NCBI GenBank assembly: GCA_002839095.1
Contig: PGXL01000007.1
Coordinates: 62,001-126,000 of the forward strand
DNA from: Tenericutes bacterium HGW-Tenericutes-2
GTDB taxonomy: Bacteria > Bacillota_I > Bacilli_A > Acholeplasmatales > Acholeplasmataceae
Direction: 5' to 3'
Length of the DNA: 64,000 nucleotides
In this document: one piece after another, positions 8,922 through 18,391 of the stretch
Position numbering within the stretch: the first letter of the stretch is position 1
How the letters are laid out: the number at the start of each line of letters is the position of its first letter
Position numbers and translations under genes: made by a program
Notes under the pieces: generated by a model
What the model was told of the DNA's origin: nothing
Database searches by the model: none
What the model saw: only the letters and a program-made list of their open reading frames with translations

Positions 8922-9582
8922 GATGATGCCCCCTATGCTCATAAGCATGGAATGCTTTATATGAACCAAAGAATTTAACCGTTTGGTCAACATACATTGT
9001 TAAGCAATCTTCTTTGACTGCATCTGTTAAATCATGAGTGACATGGATAATCGTCATTTGATTTTCAAGCTGTAATTTATGTAATAGCTGATAAAACTTT
9101 TCTCTGAATGAAGGATCTAAAGCAGAAGTTGGCTCATCAAGAATCAGTAAATCTGGTTTTGAGATTAAAGCACGAATGATAAAGACTCTTTGTTGTTGAC
9201 CACCAGATAAATAAGCCATACTTTCTTTAGCTAATTGAGGTATTTCCATCACTTTTAACCATTCAGTGATCAAGTCACAATCCTCTTTCGATGGAATTAG
9301 TTTTTGTTTAGCAAATCCACTATAGATGACTTCTCTAACTGTCATTGGCAAATTAGTTTTTGTATTTAGCTTCTGAGGTAAATACCCCATTCTTAAGCTA
9401 TCATTGAGAATTAAACCATTAGAAGGTTTTAATAAGCCAACAAGTAATTTGACAAGTGTTGTTTTCCCACTACCATTTGGCCCAACAATATGAAGGAAAT
9501 CACCTTTGCTTAATTTGAAATTGACATCATGTAATGCTTGAAACTTACCAAAAGAAACAGAAACATCCTTATATTCAATCAT
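8914..9582 (-). CDS. znuC: Zinc ABC transporter ATP-binding protein (ZnuC-like)
   Basis: ABC ATPase that powers metal import through ZnuB. Walker A GPNGSGKTT is at residues 34-42, the signature LSGGQQQR near 125, Walker B LLILDEPTSALD near 145, and the switch His in IIHVTHD near 180. It ends with RGHHHA, a short histidine tail that could touch metal. It lies 3 bp after znuA and overlaps znuB by 8 bp. The stop codon is TGA, one of the signs that UGA means stop in this genome. Confidence 0.93.
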   Translation of the reverse strand: MIEYKDVSVSFGKFQALHDVNFKLSKGDFLHIVGPNGSGKTTLVKLLVGLLKPSNGLILNDSLRMGYLPQKLNTKTNLPMTVREVIYSGFAKQKLIPSKEDCDLITEWLKVMEIPQLAKESMAYLSGGQQQRVFIIRALISKPDLLILDEPTSALDPSFREKFYQLLHKLQLENQMTIIHVTHDLTDAVKEDCLTMYVDQTVKFFGSYKAFHAYEHRGHHHA

Positions 9583-9585
9583 GGT

Positions 9586-10560
9586 TTATACTGAAGTACT
9601 ATTAAGAACCAGTTTTAAATGATCAAAATTCATTTGTAGCAAGGAACTATAAGTTACTCCTTCCTCCATTTCAGCTTTTGTAATATTATGATATCCATGC
9701 AGAACCAATAAAGTCAACTCAAAATTATCCTTAGCAAGCTCGCTCTTTATTTTGTTAGCAGCTTTAGGCTCAACAAGCTCTTCGATAAATAAGAAATTTG
9801 TGTTCGCGCTTTTCACTTGATTCACAAAGCTTATCAGTTCAGCACTTGTTAAATCAGCATCTGGCTTGAAATCTGTAAATAAAGATACGATATGTAGGTG
9901 ATATCTAGCTGCAAACGCTCCTAAAGCATTATGTCCAGCAAAATAAATAGTAGAATCTTCGTAATCTTCTAAATACTCACTCATTTCATGATGAATTTCT
10001 TCTAGTTCTTCAATATATGCATGTGCATTTGCTGTATAGAATGAAGCATTCTCAGGATCAATTTCGATGATTTTCTCTAAAATAGCTTCAATTAGCTGCA
10101 TAGCTGTTGTAGGATCTGTCCAATAATGAATTCTATTTTCTTCCTCATGGTCATGATCATCTTCAGCAAGTTGATAGCTAAGCTTTGTTAGATGACCTAG
10201 ATGTTCATCATGATCATCATGCTCTACTAATTCATACACAGTAGAAAGGTTAAGGACAATTGTGTTTTCGCCACCAATTTTCGTTTCATCCTTGATCCAT
10301 GGATCTATTTCTAGGCTTGTAAAAATAAATAATTTAGATTCCTTTATTGCTACAATATCTCTACTCGTAGCTTCATAATCGTGAATTTCTGCTCCAGGTG
10401 GAATCAGTAAACTCACTGTCATTTTGTCTCCAACAATTTGTCTTGCGAAGTCATATTGCGGGAACATTGTCGTTACAATGTCCGCTTTCTTGCTATTCGT
10501 ACAGGACGCAAGAAATAATAGTGTTATAATTAATAATGTAATGCTTGCAAATTTTTTCAT
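9586..10560 (-). CDS. znuA: Zinc-binding lipoprotein (ZnuA-like)
   Basis: Extracellular solute-binding component of the metal uptake system (cluster A-I family, 324 aa). The signal peptide ends in the lipobox LLFLASC, so Cys20 is probably lipidated and the protein anchored to the outer face of the membrane. It carries the metal ligands of the family: His in GAEIHDYEA (about 59), His in HIVSLFTD/GHNALGAF, and the acid in the C-terminal domain. A His/Asp/Glu-rich loop (EHDDHDEHLGH and EDDHDHEEE, residues about 115-145) is typical of zinc- rather than manganese-binding members. The operon is controlled by two Zur-box palindromes. Confidence 0.92.
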   Translation of the reverse strand: MKKFASITLLIITLLFLASCTNSKKADIVTTMFPQYDFARQIVGDKMTVSLLIPPGAEIHDYEATSRDIVAIKESKLFIFTSLEIDPWIKDETKIGGENTIVLNLSTVYELVEHDDHDEHLGHLTKLSYQLAEDDHDHEEENRIHYWTDPTTAMQLIEAILEKIIEIDPENASFYTANAHAYIEELEEIHHEMSEYLEDYEDSTIYFAGHNALGAFAARYHLHIVSLFTDFKPDADLTSAELISFVNQVKSANTNFLFIEELVEPKAANKIKSELAKDNFELTLLVLHGYHNITKAEMEEGVTYSSLLQMNFDHLKLVLNSTSV

Positions 10561-10576
10561 ATCTATCTCTCCTTGT

Positions 10577-10591
10577 TGCGAATCATTCGCA
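10577..10591. promoter_or_regulatory. Zur box 1 (perfect palindrome)
   Basis: TGCGAATCATTCGCA is a perfect 7-1-7 inverted repeat between the znuA promoter and its start codon, close to the consensus of Fur-family zinc operators. Confidence 0.8.
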
Positions 10592-10599
10592 GTAATAGT

Positions 10600-10635
10600 A
10601 TAGCATATTAAATTCTATTTGCAAATAATTCGCAA
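10600..10635 (-). promoter_or_regulatory. znu operon promoter with Zur box 2
   Basis: A second copy of the palindrome (TTGCAAATAATTCGCAA, 10619-10635) differs from the first by one base. On the minus strand a TATACT -10 lies 16 bases downstream of TTGCAA, so the operator overlaps the -35. Two boxes bracketing the promoter would block polymerase when Zur is zinc-loaded. Confidence 0.65.
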
Positions 10636-10682
10636 TAAATAATAAAAGTCATTATATTTCTCTATAAAACAACTTAAAAAAA

Positions 10683-10711
10683 TTGAATTCTTATAGAATA
10701 AATGTTATAAT
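10683..10711 (+). promoter_or_regulatory. rimP-nusA-infB operon promoter
   Basis: TTGAAT (10683-10688), 17-base spacer, TATAAT (10706-10711), with TG upstream giving an extended -10. It is the only good promoter visible before rimP and probably serves the whole translation cluster. Confidence 0.75.
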
Positions 10712-10723
10712 GAAGACCTAAAC

Positions 10724-10753
10724 ATGAGTGGGATGATGATTTCCACTCATTTT
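10724..10753 (+). promoter_or_regulatory. Leader hairpin before rimP
   Basis: ATGAGTGG pairs with CCACTCAT (10724-10731 with 10743-10750), followed by TTTA. It starts about six bases after the expected transcription start, so it forms the very 5' end of the operon mRNA. It may be an attenuator-like hairpin or an mRNA-stabilising structure; the U-run is short, so strong termination is doubtful. Confidence 0.5.
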
Positions 10754-10765
10754 ATTGAGGTCAAT

Positions 10766-11206
10766 ATGAATTTAGAAAAAATGAAAGAAAAGTTAATACC
10801 AATATTAAATAAAAGTAATCTCACAATCTACTCCATCCGAACTAAAAAAGAGTTTGGTGAAAAGATAGTTGAGATACTAATCGACACGGATATGATGGAT
10901 ATCAATGAATTAGAAAAGATTCATCTTGAGTATATTGATACGCTCACGGATGATGATATGGATCCTGATTATTTTCTTGAATTGTCATCAGTAGGTGCTG
11001 AAAGACCTTTGAAGACAAAAGAAGATGTTATAAAAGCAGTCGGTAAGTATGTTTACTTAGAGTCACAAAAATTAAAAGGGTTTGGAACACTGCTTTCATT
11101 TGTCGATGATATACTATTATTAGAGATTAATGAAAAAGGTCGTATAAGAAAAATAGAAATCAAGTTTGATGACGCAAAGAAAATGCGTACTGCCATCAAG
11201 TTTTAG
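10766..11206 (+). CDS. rimP: Ribosome maturation factor RimP
   Basis: Assists maturation of the 30S ribosomal subunit. The N-terminal alpha/beta domain contains VEILIDTDMMDINELEKIH and the LELSSVGAERPL motif (compare the family LEVSSPGLERPL) at about residues 70-80, followed by the C-terminal SH3-like domain. The start is set at ATG 10766 (MNLEKMKEK), because GAGG lies just before it; the longer in-frame ATG at 10724 lies within the leader hairpin. First gene of the conserved rimP-nusA-ylxR-ylxQ-infB-rbfA order, with nusA 9 bp downstream. Confidence 0.93.
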   Translation: MNLEKMKEKLIPILNKSNLTIYSIRTKKEFGEKIVEILIDTDMMDINELEKIHLEYIDTLTDDDMDPDYFLELSSVGAERPLKTKEDVIKAVGKYVYLESQKLKGFGTLLSFVDDILLLEINEKGRIRKIEIKFDDAKKMRTAIKF

Positions 11207-11215
11207 GAGGATATC

Positions 11216-12286
11216 ATGATCAGTAAAGAATTTTTTAAAAACATTGAAGCGGTTGCTGACGAAAAAGAATTAACACATGAACAAGTCTTAGAAGCATTTG
11301 TTCAAGGCATGATCGCTGGATGCAAAAAAGCACATGATGTGCGTTCTTGCCGTGTTGAAATTAAGGAAGAAAAGAGTGAAATTCTTGTCTATAAACAACA
11401 TCTAGTTGTCGAAGAATATTCGATGGATGCTGATAAGAACTATTCACAAATTTTAATCGATGAAGCGAAAGTAATCAATTCGCGTGCTAAAGTCGGTGAT
11501 GTCATTGAAGAAAAAATCGATCCAAAGGATTTTGGACATTTTGCTGTGCGTGATTTCAAGAGCAGACTCAATGAAACCTTAATTAACATGCAAAAGGAAA
11601 ATTTATACAAGCACTTCAAGAAATTCGAGCACGAAATGATTTCTGCACGTGTTATTGATGTTGCAGATGAGCATTATCGTCTAGATATAGGTAAGGACTT
11701 AACAACACTATTACCAAAGAAAGAAGCACTTCCAAAGGATAAATTCCATGTAGGTGACTATGTGAGAGTTTATGTATCTGATGTTGAAATGAAAACAAAA
11801 TGGCCAAAGGTCTTCGTCAGTCGTTCTCATCCATCATTAATCATTCGTCTTTTAGAAAGCTTTATTCCAGAAATTAAGGATGGAATTATCGAAGTCATGG
11901 GTATTTCTCGTGATCCAGGTGACCGTTCGAAAATCGGTGTAAAATCAAATGATCCAAAGGTAGATCCTATCGGAGCCTGCGTTGGTGAAGGTGGTTCTAG
12001 AATTCGTGAAATTGTTAAAGCTTTATCCGATGAAAAAATCGATTTATTCCGTTGGAGTGACAATGAAAAGGAATTAATTGCTAATGCACTACAGCCTGCT
12101 GAGGTCATTGCCGTAACAAGAGTCAATCCTAAGGAAAAAAATGCACTAGCAATCGTGCCAAATGATCAGTTATCACTAGCTATTGGTAAGTTAGGACAAA
12201 ATGTTAAACTCGCTGTTCAAGCATGCGGTTGGAGCATTGATATTAAATCAGAAGAAATGGCTCAAGGCGAAGGCATCCTATATTAA
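11216..12286 (+). CDS. nusA: Transcription elongation factor NusA
   Basis: RNA polymerase-associated factor for pausing, termination and antitermination. It has an N-terminal polymerase-binding domain (ISKEFFKNIEAVADEKELTH), an S1 domain near residues 135-200 (ISARVIDVADEHYRLDIGK), and two KH domains: GISRDPGDRSKIGVKSND, then DPIGACVGEGGSRIREIV near 245-265, and later LSLAIGKLGQNVKLA. At 356 aa it ends after the KH domains and lacks the acidic repeats of proteobacterial NusA, as in most Firmicutes. AGGAGG lies five bases before the ATG. Confidence 0.97.
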   Translation: MISKEFFKNIEAVADEKELTHEQVLEAFVQGMIAGCKKAHDVRSCRVEIKEEKSEILVYKQHLVVEEYSMDADKNYSQILIDEAKVINSRAKVGDVIEEKIDPKDFGHFAVRDFKSRLNETLINMQKENLYKHFKKFEHEMISARVIDVADEHYRLDIGKDLTTLLPKKEALPKDKFHVGDYVRVYVSDVEMKTKWPKVFVSRSHPSLIIRLLESFIPEIKDGIIEVMGISRDPGDRSKIGVKSNDPKVDPIGACVGEGGSRIREIVKALSDEKIDLFRWSDNEKELIANALQPAEVIAVTRVNPKEKNALAIVPNDQLSLAIGKLGQNVKLAVQACGWSIDIKSEEMAQGEGILY

Positions 12287-12315
12287 TATATAATCCTTAA
12301 GAAAGGGTGATGTCA

Positions 12316-12582
12316 GTGACAAAGGTCAAAAAAATACCATTAAGAACATGCGTTGTATCTAAAGAAGTACTACCTAAAAAGTCTTTAGTTAGAATCGCAG
12401 CAACCAAGGAAGGTGTCGTTTCCATCGATTTAGTTGGAAAAGCCCCAGGACGTGGTGCATATTTAAAATTAAGTAAAGAAGTTATTTTACTTGCAAAGAA
12501 AACGAAGGCACTCGATCGTAAGCTAGAGGCAACAGTTCCAGATGAAATTTATGATGAACTGTTAAAAATTGCAAATGAATAA
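12316..12582 (+). CDS. rnpM: YlxR-family protein (RNase P modulator RnpM)
   Basis: Small nucleic-acid-binding protein always found between nusA and the L7Ae-like gene; the B. subtilis homologue has been described as an RNase P modulator. The hallmark PLRTCVVSKEVLPKKSLVRI is at the N-terminus and GKAPGRGAYL near residue 50 (the GRGAY motif). The start is set at GTG 12316 (reading MTKVKKIPL), since GAAAGGG at 12301-12307 gives correct spacing; the in-frame ATG at 12310 is too close to that site. It overlaps ylxQ by 8 bp. Confidence 0.88.
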   Translation: MTKVKKIPLRTCVVSKEVLPKKSLVRIAATKEGVVSIDLVGKAPGRGAYLKLSKEVILLAKKTKALDRKLEATVPDEIYDELLKIANE

Positions 12583-12865
12583 CACAATCGGATTAGCACG
12601 TAGAGCTAAAAAGGTAACCGTTGGTACAGATATGACGATAACTGCGCTTAGAAATGGGAAGTTATCCTTAATTATCATGGCAACCGATGCCTCACACACA
12701 ACAAAGAAAAAAGTTTATGACAAAGCCAAAACATATAATGTTGAGGTTATTGAACAATTATCGTCATTTGAAATTTCAAATGCACTAGGCAAAGACGACA
12801 TCAAAGTGATTGGAATAACCGATAGGGGGTTTAGTCAATTATTGATGGATCAGAGAAGGAAGTGA
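12575..12865 (+). CDS. ylxQ: L7Ae-like K-turn RNA-binding protein YlxQ
   Basis: Ribosomal L7Ae/L30e/S12e/Gadd45-family protein thought to bind kink-turn RNA; its exact role is not settled. The NTIGLARRAKKVTVGTDMTI opening and SLIIMATDASHTTKKKV segment (residues 30-48) match the family. The start is ATG 12575, inside the end of rnpM (8-bp overlap), which implies translational coupling. The length of 96 aa is normal. infB follows after 4 bp. Confidence 0.9.
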   Translation: MNNTIGLARRAKKVTVGTDMTITALRNGKLSLIIMATDASHTTKKKVYDKAKTYNVEVIEQLSSFEISNALGKDDIKVIGITDRGFSQLLMDQRRK

Positions 12866-12869
12866 TTTT

Positions 12870-14738
12870 ATGCCAGCACCAAAGAGATTCAATAGTAATA
12901 ACAGCAATGCAAAGAAAAAGCCGGATGTTAAAAAACAAACGAATTATCCTAAAAGGGATGTAAGACCTGTTGTAGCAAAACCAGTAGGTGAAAGAATATT
13001 TATTTATAAGCCTGAAATGAATGTCGCTGATGTAGCCTTAGGTTTAGGGTTAAGCAATGCAGCAATGATCAAAAAATTAATGCAATTAGGATTAATGGCA
13101 AGCATCAATCAAGTCATCGATAGAGACACGATTGAAGTCATCGCACTTGATGAAGGATATAAGGTTGAAGATGAAGTCATCACTGACGTTACACGTTATG
13201 ATGAAATGGAATTAGTTGATGATCCAAAGGATATGGTCAAAAGACCTCCTATCGTTACAGTCATGGGACACGTTGACCATGGTAAGACAACTTTATTAGA
13301 TGCGATTCGTAAATCTAGAGTCGTTGAAGGCGAAGCTGGTGGGATCACTCAGCATATCGGTGCCTATCAAGTCATCCGTAATGGAGAAGCTATTACTTTT
13401 ATCGATACTCCAGGTCACGCCGCTTTCACTGAAATGCGTGCACGTGGTGCAAAGGTAACAGATATCGTTATTTTAGTCGTTGCAGCTGATGATGGCGTGA
13501 TGCCACAAACCATTGAAGCGTTAGATCATGCGAAAGCAGCTAAAGTTCCAATTGTTGTTGCAGTCAATAAAATGGATAAATCTTCAGCAAATCCAGACCG
13601 TGTTATGACTGAACTCTCTGAGCATGGATTAATCCCAGAAGCATGGGGTGGAAAAACACCTTATGTCCATGTGTCAGCATTAAGAAAACAAGGTTTAGAA
13701 GAGCTTCTAGATGTTGTTCAATTGATTAGTGAAATCGAAGAGTTCAAGGCGAATCCTAAGCGTTTAGCAAAGGGAACAGTGATTGAAGCTCAATTAGATA
13801 AAGGTCGTGGAGCAGTAGCAACTCTCATTGTTGAAACTGGTACACTGCATGTCGGTGATTATATCGTTATCGGTAATACCTATGGTAAAGTCAGAACGAT
13901 GCAAGATGACCTAAAGAAGAGATATAATGAAGCGATTCCTTCACAGCCAATTGAAATTACAGGCTTGAATGAAGTGCCTCAAGCTGGCGACATTTTCATG
14001 GCCTTTAAGGATGAAAGAGTCACTAGAGATATCGCGAACGAACGTCAATCTAGACAAAAGGATACTGAAAATAAATCAGTGAAGAAGACATCATTAGATT
14101 CAATGTTTGGTGAAATGGAATCTACTGAAAAGGAATTAAACATTATTATTAAAGGTGATGTTCAAGGATCAATTGAAGCACTTAAGGGATTACTAGAAAA
14201 TATCGATGTCAGTGGTTTTCATGTGAATGTTGTTAGATCATCTGTCGGTGCGATCACTGAAAGTGATGTAACGCTGGCTTCTGCATCTAAAGCAATCGTT
14301 ATTGGATTTAATGTTAGACCATCATCTGCTGTTAAGCAGGTTGCTGATCAACAGGGTGTTGAAATAAGATTATATAGTATTATTTACCGTGTTCAAGAGG
14401 ATGTTGAAGCTGCTCTTAAGGGTATGCTTGCACCAACATTTGAAGAAATCGTTACAGGAACTGCTGAGGTTAGAGAAACCTTCAAGGTTTCAAAGATTGG
14501 TACCATTGCAGGTTGCTATGTAACAGACGGTTTAATTAAACGCGATGCGTTAGTTCGCGTGCTTAGAAACTCAGTGGTTGTATATGAAGGTAAACTTGCA
14601 TCTCTTAAGAGATTTAAGGATGATGCAAAGGAAGTTAAATACGGCTATGAATGTGGTCTTTCCATTGAAAATTTCAATGATTTAAAAGTGGGAGACGTCA
14701 TCGAAGCATCACAAATGAAGGAAGTTGAGGTAGACTAG
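12870..14738 (+). CDS. infB: Translation initiation factor IF-2
   Basis: GTPase that places initiator tRNA on the 30S subunit. It has a short basic N-terminus, an IF2-N domain ([24 protein letters not shown]), then the G domain with G1 [12 protein letters not shown] (about 135), G3 DTPGHAAF (about 180), G4 NKMD (about 234) and G5 SAL, followed by domains II-IV ([51 protein letters not shown]). At 622 aa it is shorter than E. coli IF-2 (890 aa) because the N-terminal extension is small, as in Mollicutes and some Firmicutes. Confidence 0.98.
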   Translation: MPAPKRFNSNNSNAKKKPDVKKQTNYPKRDVRPVVAKPVGERIFIYKPEMNVADVALGLGLSNAAMIKKLMQLGLMASINQVIDRDTIEVIALDEGYKVEDEVITDVTRYDEMELVDDPKDMVKRPPIVTVMGHVDHGKTTLLDAIRKSRVVEGEAGGITQHIGAYQVIRNGEAITFIDTPGHAAFTEMRARGAKVTDIVILVVAADDGVMPQTIEALDHAKAAKVPIVVAVNKMDKSSANPDRVMTELSEHGLIPEAWGGKTPYVHVSALRKQGLEELLDVVQLISEIEEFKANPKRLAKGTVIEAQLDKGRGAVATLIVETGTLHVGDYIVIGNTYGKVRTMQDDLKKRYNEAIPSQPIEITGLNEVPQAGDIFMAFKDERVTRDIANERQSRQKDTENKSVKKTSLDSMFGEMESTEKELNIIIKGDVQGSIEALKGLLENIDVSGFHVNVVRSSVGAITESDVTLASASKAIVIGFNVRPSSAVKQVADQQGVEIRLYSIIYRVQEDVEAALKGMLAPTFEEIVTGTAEVRETFKVSKIGTIAGCYVTDGLIKRDALVRVLRNSVVVYEGKLASLKRFKDDAKEVKYGYECGLSIENFNDLKVGDVIEASQMKEVEVD

Positions 14739-14739
14739 T

Positions 14740-15081
14740 ATGTCAATTACAACAGATCGTTTAGCAAGTTTGATTCAAAGAGAATTAGCATCTATTGTTA
14801 ATCAAGAAGTGAAGGATAAGAGCTTTGGTTATATTAACTTAACAGAAGTTAAAGTCACTAAGGATGTTTCATTTGCTACTATCTATTACACGATTTTATC
14901 TGATGATCCAAAGATTATCGAAAAGTCAAAGGTATCTATAGATGAAGCGAAAGTAACAATCCGTATGGAGCTTGCCAAGAAAATTAATAATATTAGAAAG
15001 ATTCCTGATTTAATATTTAAATATGATGAAGCACTTGCCTATGGCAATCATATTGACAAGATTCTAAAAACAATAAAGTAA
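14740..15081 (+). CDS. rbfA: Ribosome-binding factor A
   Basis: KH-fold protein that binds the 30S subunit during late 16S rRNA maturation. MSITTDRLASLIQRELASIV is the usual start, followed by LTEVKVTKDVSFATIYYTI and the IPDLIFKYDEALAYGNHIDKIL C-terminus. The 113 aa are normal. It starts 1 bp after infB and is the last gene of the cluster; its stop codon lies inside the stem of the terminator. Confidence 0.95.
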   Translation: MSITTDRLASLIQRELASIVNQEVKDKSFGYINLTEVKVTKDVSFATIYYTILSDDPKIIEKSKVSIDEAKVTIRMELAKKINNIRKIPDLIFKYDEALAYGNHIDKILKTIK

Positions 15082-15098
15082 CCTCGGTTACTTTTTTT
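15076..15098 (+). terminator. Terminator of the rimP-rbfA operon
   Basis: AAGTAAC, loop CTCG, GTTACTT, with a seven-T run. The rbfA stop codon TAA is in the left arm. Confidence 0.85.
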
Positions 15099-15132
15099 GT
15101 AATTCTGATGGTATAATAAAGTGGGTGAAAGC

Positions 15133-17448
15133 ATGTACGCAAAGGTCATTGTTGATATCAAACACGAAGATGTGAATCATTCTTTTGATTATATAGTTCC
15201 GGAACAATTTGGAGCTTTTTTAGAGCGTGGTATGCGTGTTTTAGTACCCTTTGGTAATCAAAATAGACTTGGCTATGTGATTGAAATTATGAAGGAAAGC
15301 TTAGATGCGACCAAAATGATTTTAGAGGTTTTAGATGCATATCCAACCATTGATGAAGAACTGTTTATTTTAATCCAAAATATACTGAAATACTCTCCTA
15401 GTCTTTATAGTGAGGTTTTTGCTGCAGTTATTCCTTCGGAATTGCTAGTAAGCTATCACAAGGTTGTAAAGATAATCGATTCTAAAAAATGCCCTCATGA
15501 ATTTCTTCCCTTTTTTAATACGAAGGGCATTTGGAATTTAACTCAACAGGATCAAATATATTATCCAAAGCTAAAAAGACTTAAGGATCAAAAAGTGATA
15601 TCTGTTGAGACAATTATTAAAGAAAAGGGCTCTGAAAAAACAGAGACCATATATACACTCAATTTAGACCATCACTACAATAGAATTGAAGCCTATCAAA
15701 ATGTCTTAGATTTCTTTTTAGATAACGAAGAAGTATCAAGAAAAGAATTACTTGATGTTGGTATTTCAACATCAACGATTACGACTTTAATTAAACATCA
15801 AGTTCTTATTCCAGCAGAAAAAGCAGTGTTTAGAGAAATCAAACACCACTTCGATTTAGAGGATAAAAAAGTTATCTTAACAGATGAGCAGGATTACGCT
15901 AAAAATGAAATTGTTAAGTCGATAGGGAAAAGACATACCTTCTTATTAAAGGGAATAACAGGCTCAGGTAAAACGGAAGTCTATATTGAAGCAATGGAGC
16001 ATGTACTATTAAAAAATAAAAAAGTATTAATTCTAGTTCCAGAAATTACCTTAATTGCTCCAATGGCAAAGCGTTTAAAATCAAGATTTAAGGATGTTGC
16101 CATTTATCATAGTGCGCTATCCAAGGGTGAGCGCTATGATCAATATAAAAAAATTCAATCCAATCAAGCATCCATTGTTTTAGGAACGAGAAGTGCAATA
16201 TTCCTGCCTATTGATCATTTAGGATTAATCATTATTGATGAAGAGCATGACCAATCCTATGAGCAGCTAGAAGGTGTTATTTATGATGCTAGAGAAATAG
16301 CTCTACAAAGAAGTATCTATCACCATGCACCTTTAGTTTTAGGTAGTGCAACACCAAGTGTAAACACGATGTATAAGGCAACTCAAGATGAATATACACT
16401 CCTGGAGTTAACTAGAAGACCATTTGATGCAATACTACCTATTATTTGGTTAGTGGATATGAAGGATGAATTAAAGAAGAAAAATAGTTCGATTTTTTCA
16501 AAGTCTCTACTTGAGGGTATGAAAAAAAGAATTGAAAATAAGGAACAAACCATATTACTTTTCAATCGAAAGGGATATTCTCCCTTTGTCTTATGCAGAA
16601 GCTGCGGAGATGTTCCAACATGTCCACACTGTGATATTTCTTTAACCTATTATAAGGATAGACAGCTTTTAAAATGTCATTATTGTGGATATGAAAAACC
16701 ATATCAAGCAACCTGCGAGGTTTGTAGTGAACCTAAGGTCAAGGAATTTGGTGCAGGAATAGAATATGTTGAAGCTGAACTCAAAAAAGCCTTACCTAAA
16801 GCAAGAGTACTACGTATGGATCATAACGTTACTCGAACCAAAGGAAGTCATGAAATCATTTGGAATAAATTTAATAATGAAGAGGCTGATATTCTTTTAG
16901 GTACCCAAATGATTGCTAAGGGATTAGATTTTCCTAAGGTAACCCTAGTTGGTGTCTTAATGGCAGATTTACTCCTTAAGGTGCCATCCTATAGAGCATC
17001 AGAGAATTGCTACATGCTGCTTGCTCAAGTCACTGGTCGATCAGGAAGATTTCTTCCAGGTGAAGCAATTATTCAAGGCTATAACCTAGATCATTACGCA
17101 ATCAAGAGTGTCAGTGAAGGATATGATAACTTTTATAGAGAAGCACTATACAATAGAAAATTATCTAGCTACCTTCCATTTAAAAATACCTCACAAATTC
17201 TTGTTTCAGGAATGAATTTCCTAAAGACATATCAACATGCCTTTATGCTTAAAAAAATGCTTTCAGGTCAATCTATTGATGTTTTAGGACCTACTCAAGC
17301 AATCATTAAGAAGATTAAGGATCATTACCGATTTACCCTCACGATTAAGTACGAAGACATAAATTATAAAAAGCTTTTTGAATTGATAAAGAGCTTTGAT
17401 CAAGACCCATATCAGGTCAGATATTATCCGACCTTAGATATTGTTTAG
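15133..17448 (+). CDS. priA: Primosomal replication protein N' (PriA helicase)
   Basis: 3'-5' DNA helicase that restarts stalled replication forks. An N-terminal 3'BD domain (MYAKVIVDIKHEDVNHSFDY) leads to helicase motifs: LLKGITGSGKTEVYIEAMEH (Walker A near 275), LIIIDEEHDQSYEQ (DEEH near 370), GSATPSV, and TGRSGRF near 635. The zinc module CRSCGDVPTCPHC ... CHYCGYEKPYQATCEVC, near residues 485-530, supplies eight cysteines. The ATG at 15133 is chosen over the in-frame GTG at 15121, because the -10 TATAAT (15112-15117) would place the transcript start at or past 15121. fmt follows 11 bp later. Confidence 0.96.
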   Translation: MYAKVIVDIKHEDVNHSFDYIVPEQFGAFLERGMRVLVPFGNQNRLGYVIEIMKESLDATKMILEVLDAYPTIDEELFILIQNILKYSPSLYSEVFAAVIPSELLVSYHKVVKIIDSKKCPHEFLPFFNTKGIWNLTQQDQIYYPKLKRLKDQKVISVETIIKEKGSEKTETIYTLNLDHHYNRIEAYQNVLDFFLDNEEVSRKELLDVGISTSTITTLIKHQVLIPAEKAVFREIKHHFDLEDKKVILTDEQDYAKNEIVKSIGKRHTFLLKGITGSGKTEVYIEAMEHVLLKNKKVLILVPEITLIAPMAKRLKSRFKDVAIYHSALSKGERYDQYKKIQSNQASIVLGTRSAIFLPIDHLGLIIIDEEHDQSYEQLEGVIYDAREIALQRSIYHHAPLVLGSATPSVNTMYKATQDEYTLLELTRRPFDAILPIIWLVDMKDELKKKNSSIFSKSLLEGMKKRIENKEQTILLFNRKGYSPFVLCRSCGDVPTCPHCDISLTYYKDRQLLKCHYCGYEKPYQATCEVCSEPKVKEFGAGIEYVEAELKKALPKARVLRMDHNVTRTKGSHEIIWNKFNNEEADILLGTQMIAKGLDFPKVTLVGVLMADLLLKVPSYRASENCYMLLAQVTGRSGRFLPGEAIIQGYNLDHYAIKSVSEGYDNFYREALYNRKLSSYLPFKNTSQILVSGMNFLKTYQHAFMLKKMLSGQSIDVLGPTQAIIKKIKDHYRFTLTIKYEDINYKKLFELIKSFDQDPYQVRYYPTLDIV

Positions 17449-17459
17449 GAGATGATGAA

Positions 17460-18389
17460 ATGAAAGTAGTAATGATGGGAACACCAAAATTTGCTGTTCC
17501 AATACTTGAAATGCTTTATAAGAAGCATACGGTTTTACTCGTTGTTACACAACCCGATAAGCCTACAGGAAGAAAAAAAATACGAACAGAGTCGTCAGTC
17601 AAGATTAAAGCTAAAGAATTAGGAATCGAAGTTTTTCAACCTGAAAAATTAAAAACAGATTACAAACGAATTATTGATTTAAAGCCAGATTATATTATTA
17701 CTGCAGCCTATGGTCAGATGCTACCTAAGGAATTATTAGATCAAATACCTGCTATTAACGTACACGGTTCCATTCTACCTAGATATCGTGGTGGAGCACC
17801 AATCCAATATGCTTTATTTGATGGGCTAAAGGAAACTGGTGTAACCGTCATGTATATGGCATATCAGATGGATAGTGGAGATATTATTAAGCAGGAAGTT
17901 GTTCAAATCTATGAAAATGATAATTATCTAAGCTTGAGTGATCGAATGAGTATTGTTGGTGCGAATTTATTGGATTCAGTTTTAAATGATATTTCTCAAG
18001 GCATTAAGCATCGTATCCCTCAAAATCCAGATAAAGTATCGTTTGCATATACCTTAAAACGTGAGGATGAGTTTATTTCGTTTCACCAATCTACTGAATC
18101 TATTATCAATAGAATCAAAGGTTTATCACCTGAACCAGGTGCACACTCAATCTTAAAAAATAGTATTATCAAATTTTATAGAGCTCAAAAAAGTGATATA
18201 ATAGACAGTAAAGCAGTTCCTGGAACTGTGCTCCAATCGAAAAAAAGACTCATTATTAAAACGTTGGATTCTTCGATTGAAATATTAGAAATTCAAGTGC
18301 CAGGTAAAAAAATAATGCATATTAAAGATTTTTTAAATGGTCAGACCATCATTTCAGATAATGATGTATTCATAGAAGGGAGCAAATAA
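17460..18389 (+). CDS. fmt: Methionyl-tRNA formyltransferase
   Basis: Transfers a formyl group from 10-formyl-THF to initiator Met-tRNA. The N-terminal transferase domain begins MKVVMMGTPKFAVPILEML and carries NVHGSILPRYRGGAPIQ (catalytic Asn/His with the SLLP-like element) near residue 105, then MDSGDII near 140. The C-terminal tRNA-binding domain is present, giving a normal 309 aa. It is co-directional with priA and the YutG-like gene (2-bp gap), probably one operon. Confidence 0.96.
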   Translation: MKVVMMGTPKFAVPILEMLYKKHTVLLVVTQPDKPTGRKKIRTESSVKIKAKELGIEVFQPEKLKTDYKRIIDLKPDYIITAAYGQMLPKELLDQIPAINVHGSILPRYRGGAPIQYALFDGLKETGVTVMYMAYQMDSGDIIKQEVVQIYENDNYLSLSDRMSIVGANLLDSVLNDISQGIKHRIPQNPDKVSFAYTLKREDEFISFHQSTESIINRIKGLSPEPGAHSILKNSIIKFYRAQKSDIIDSKAVPGTVLQSKKRLIIKTLDSSIEILEIQVPGKKIMHIKDFLNGQTIISDNDVFIEGSK

Positions 18390-18391
18390 TC

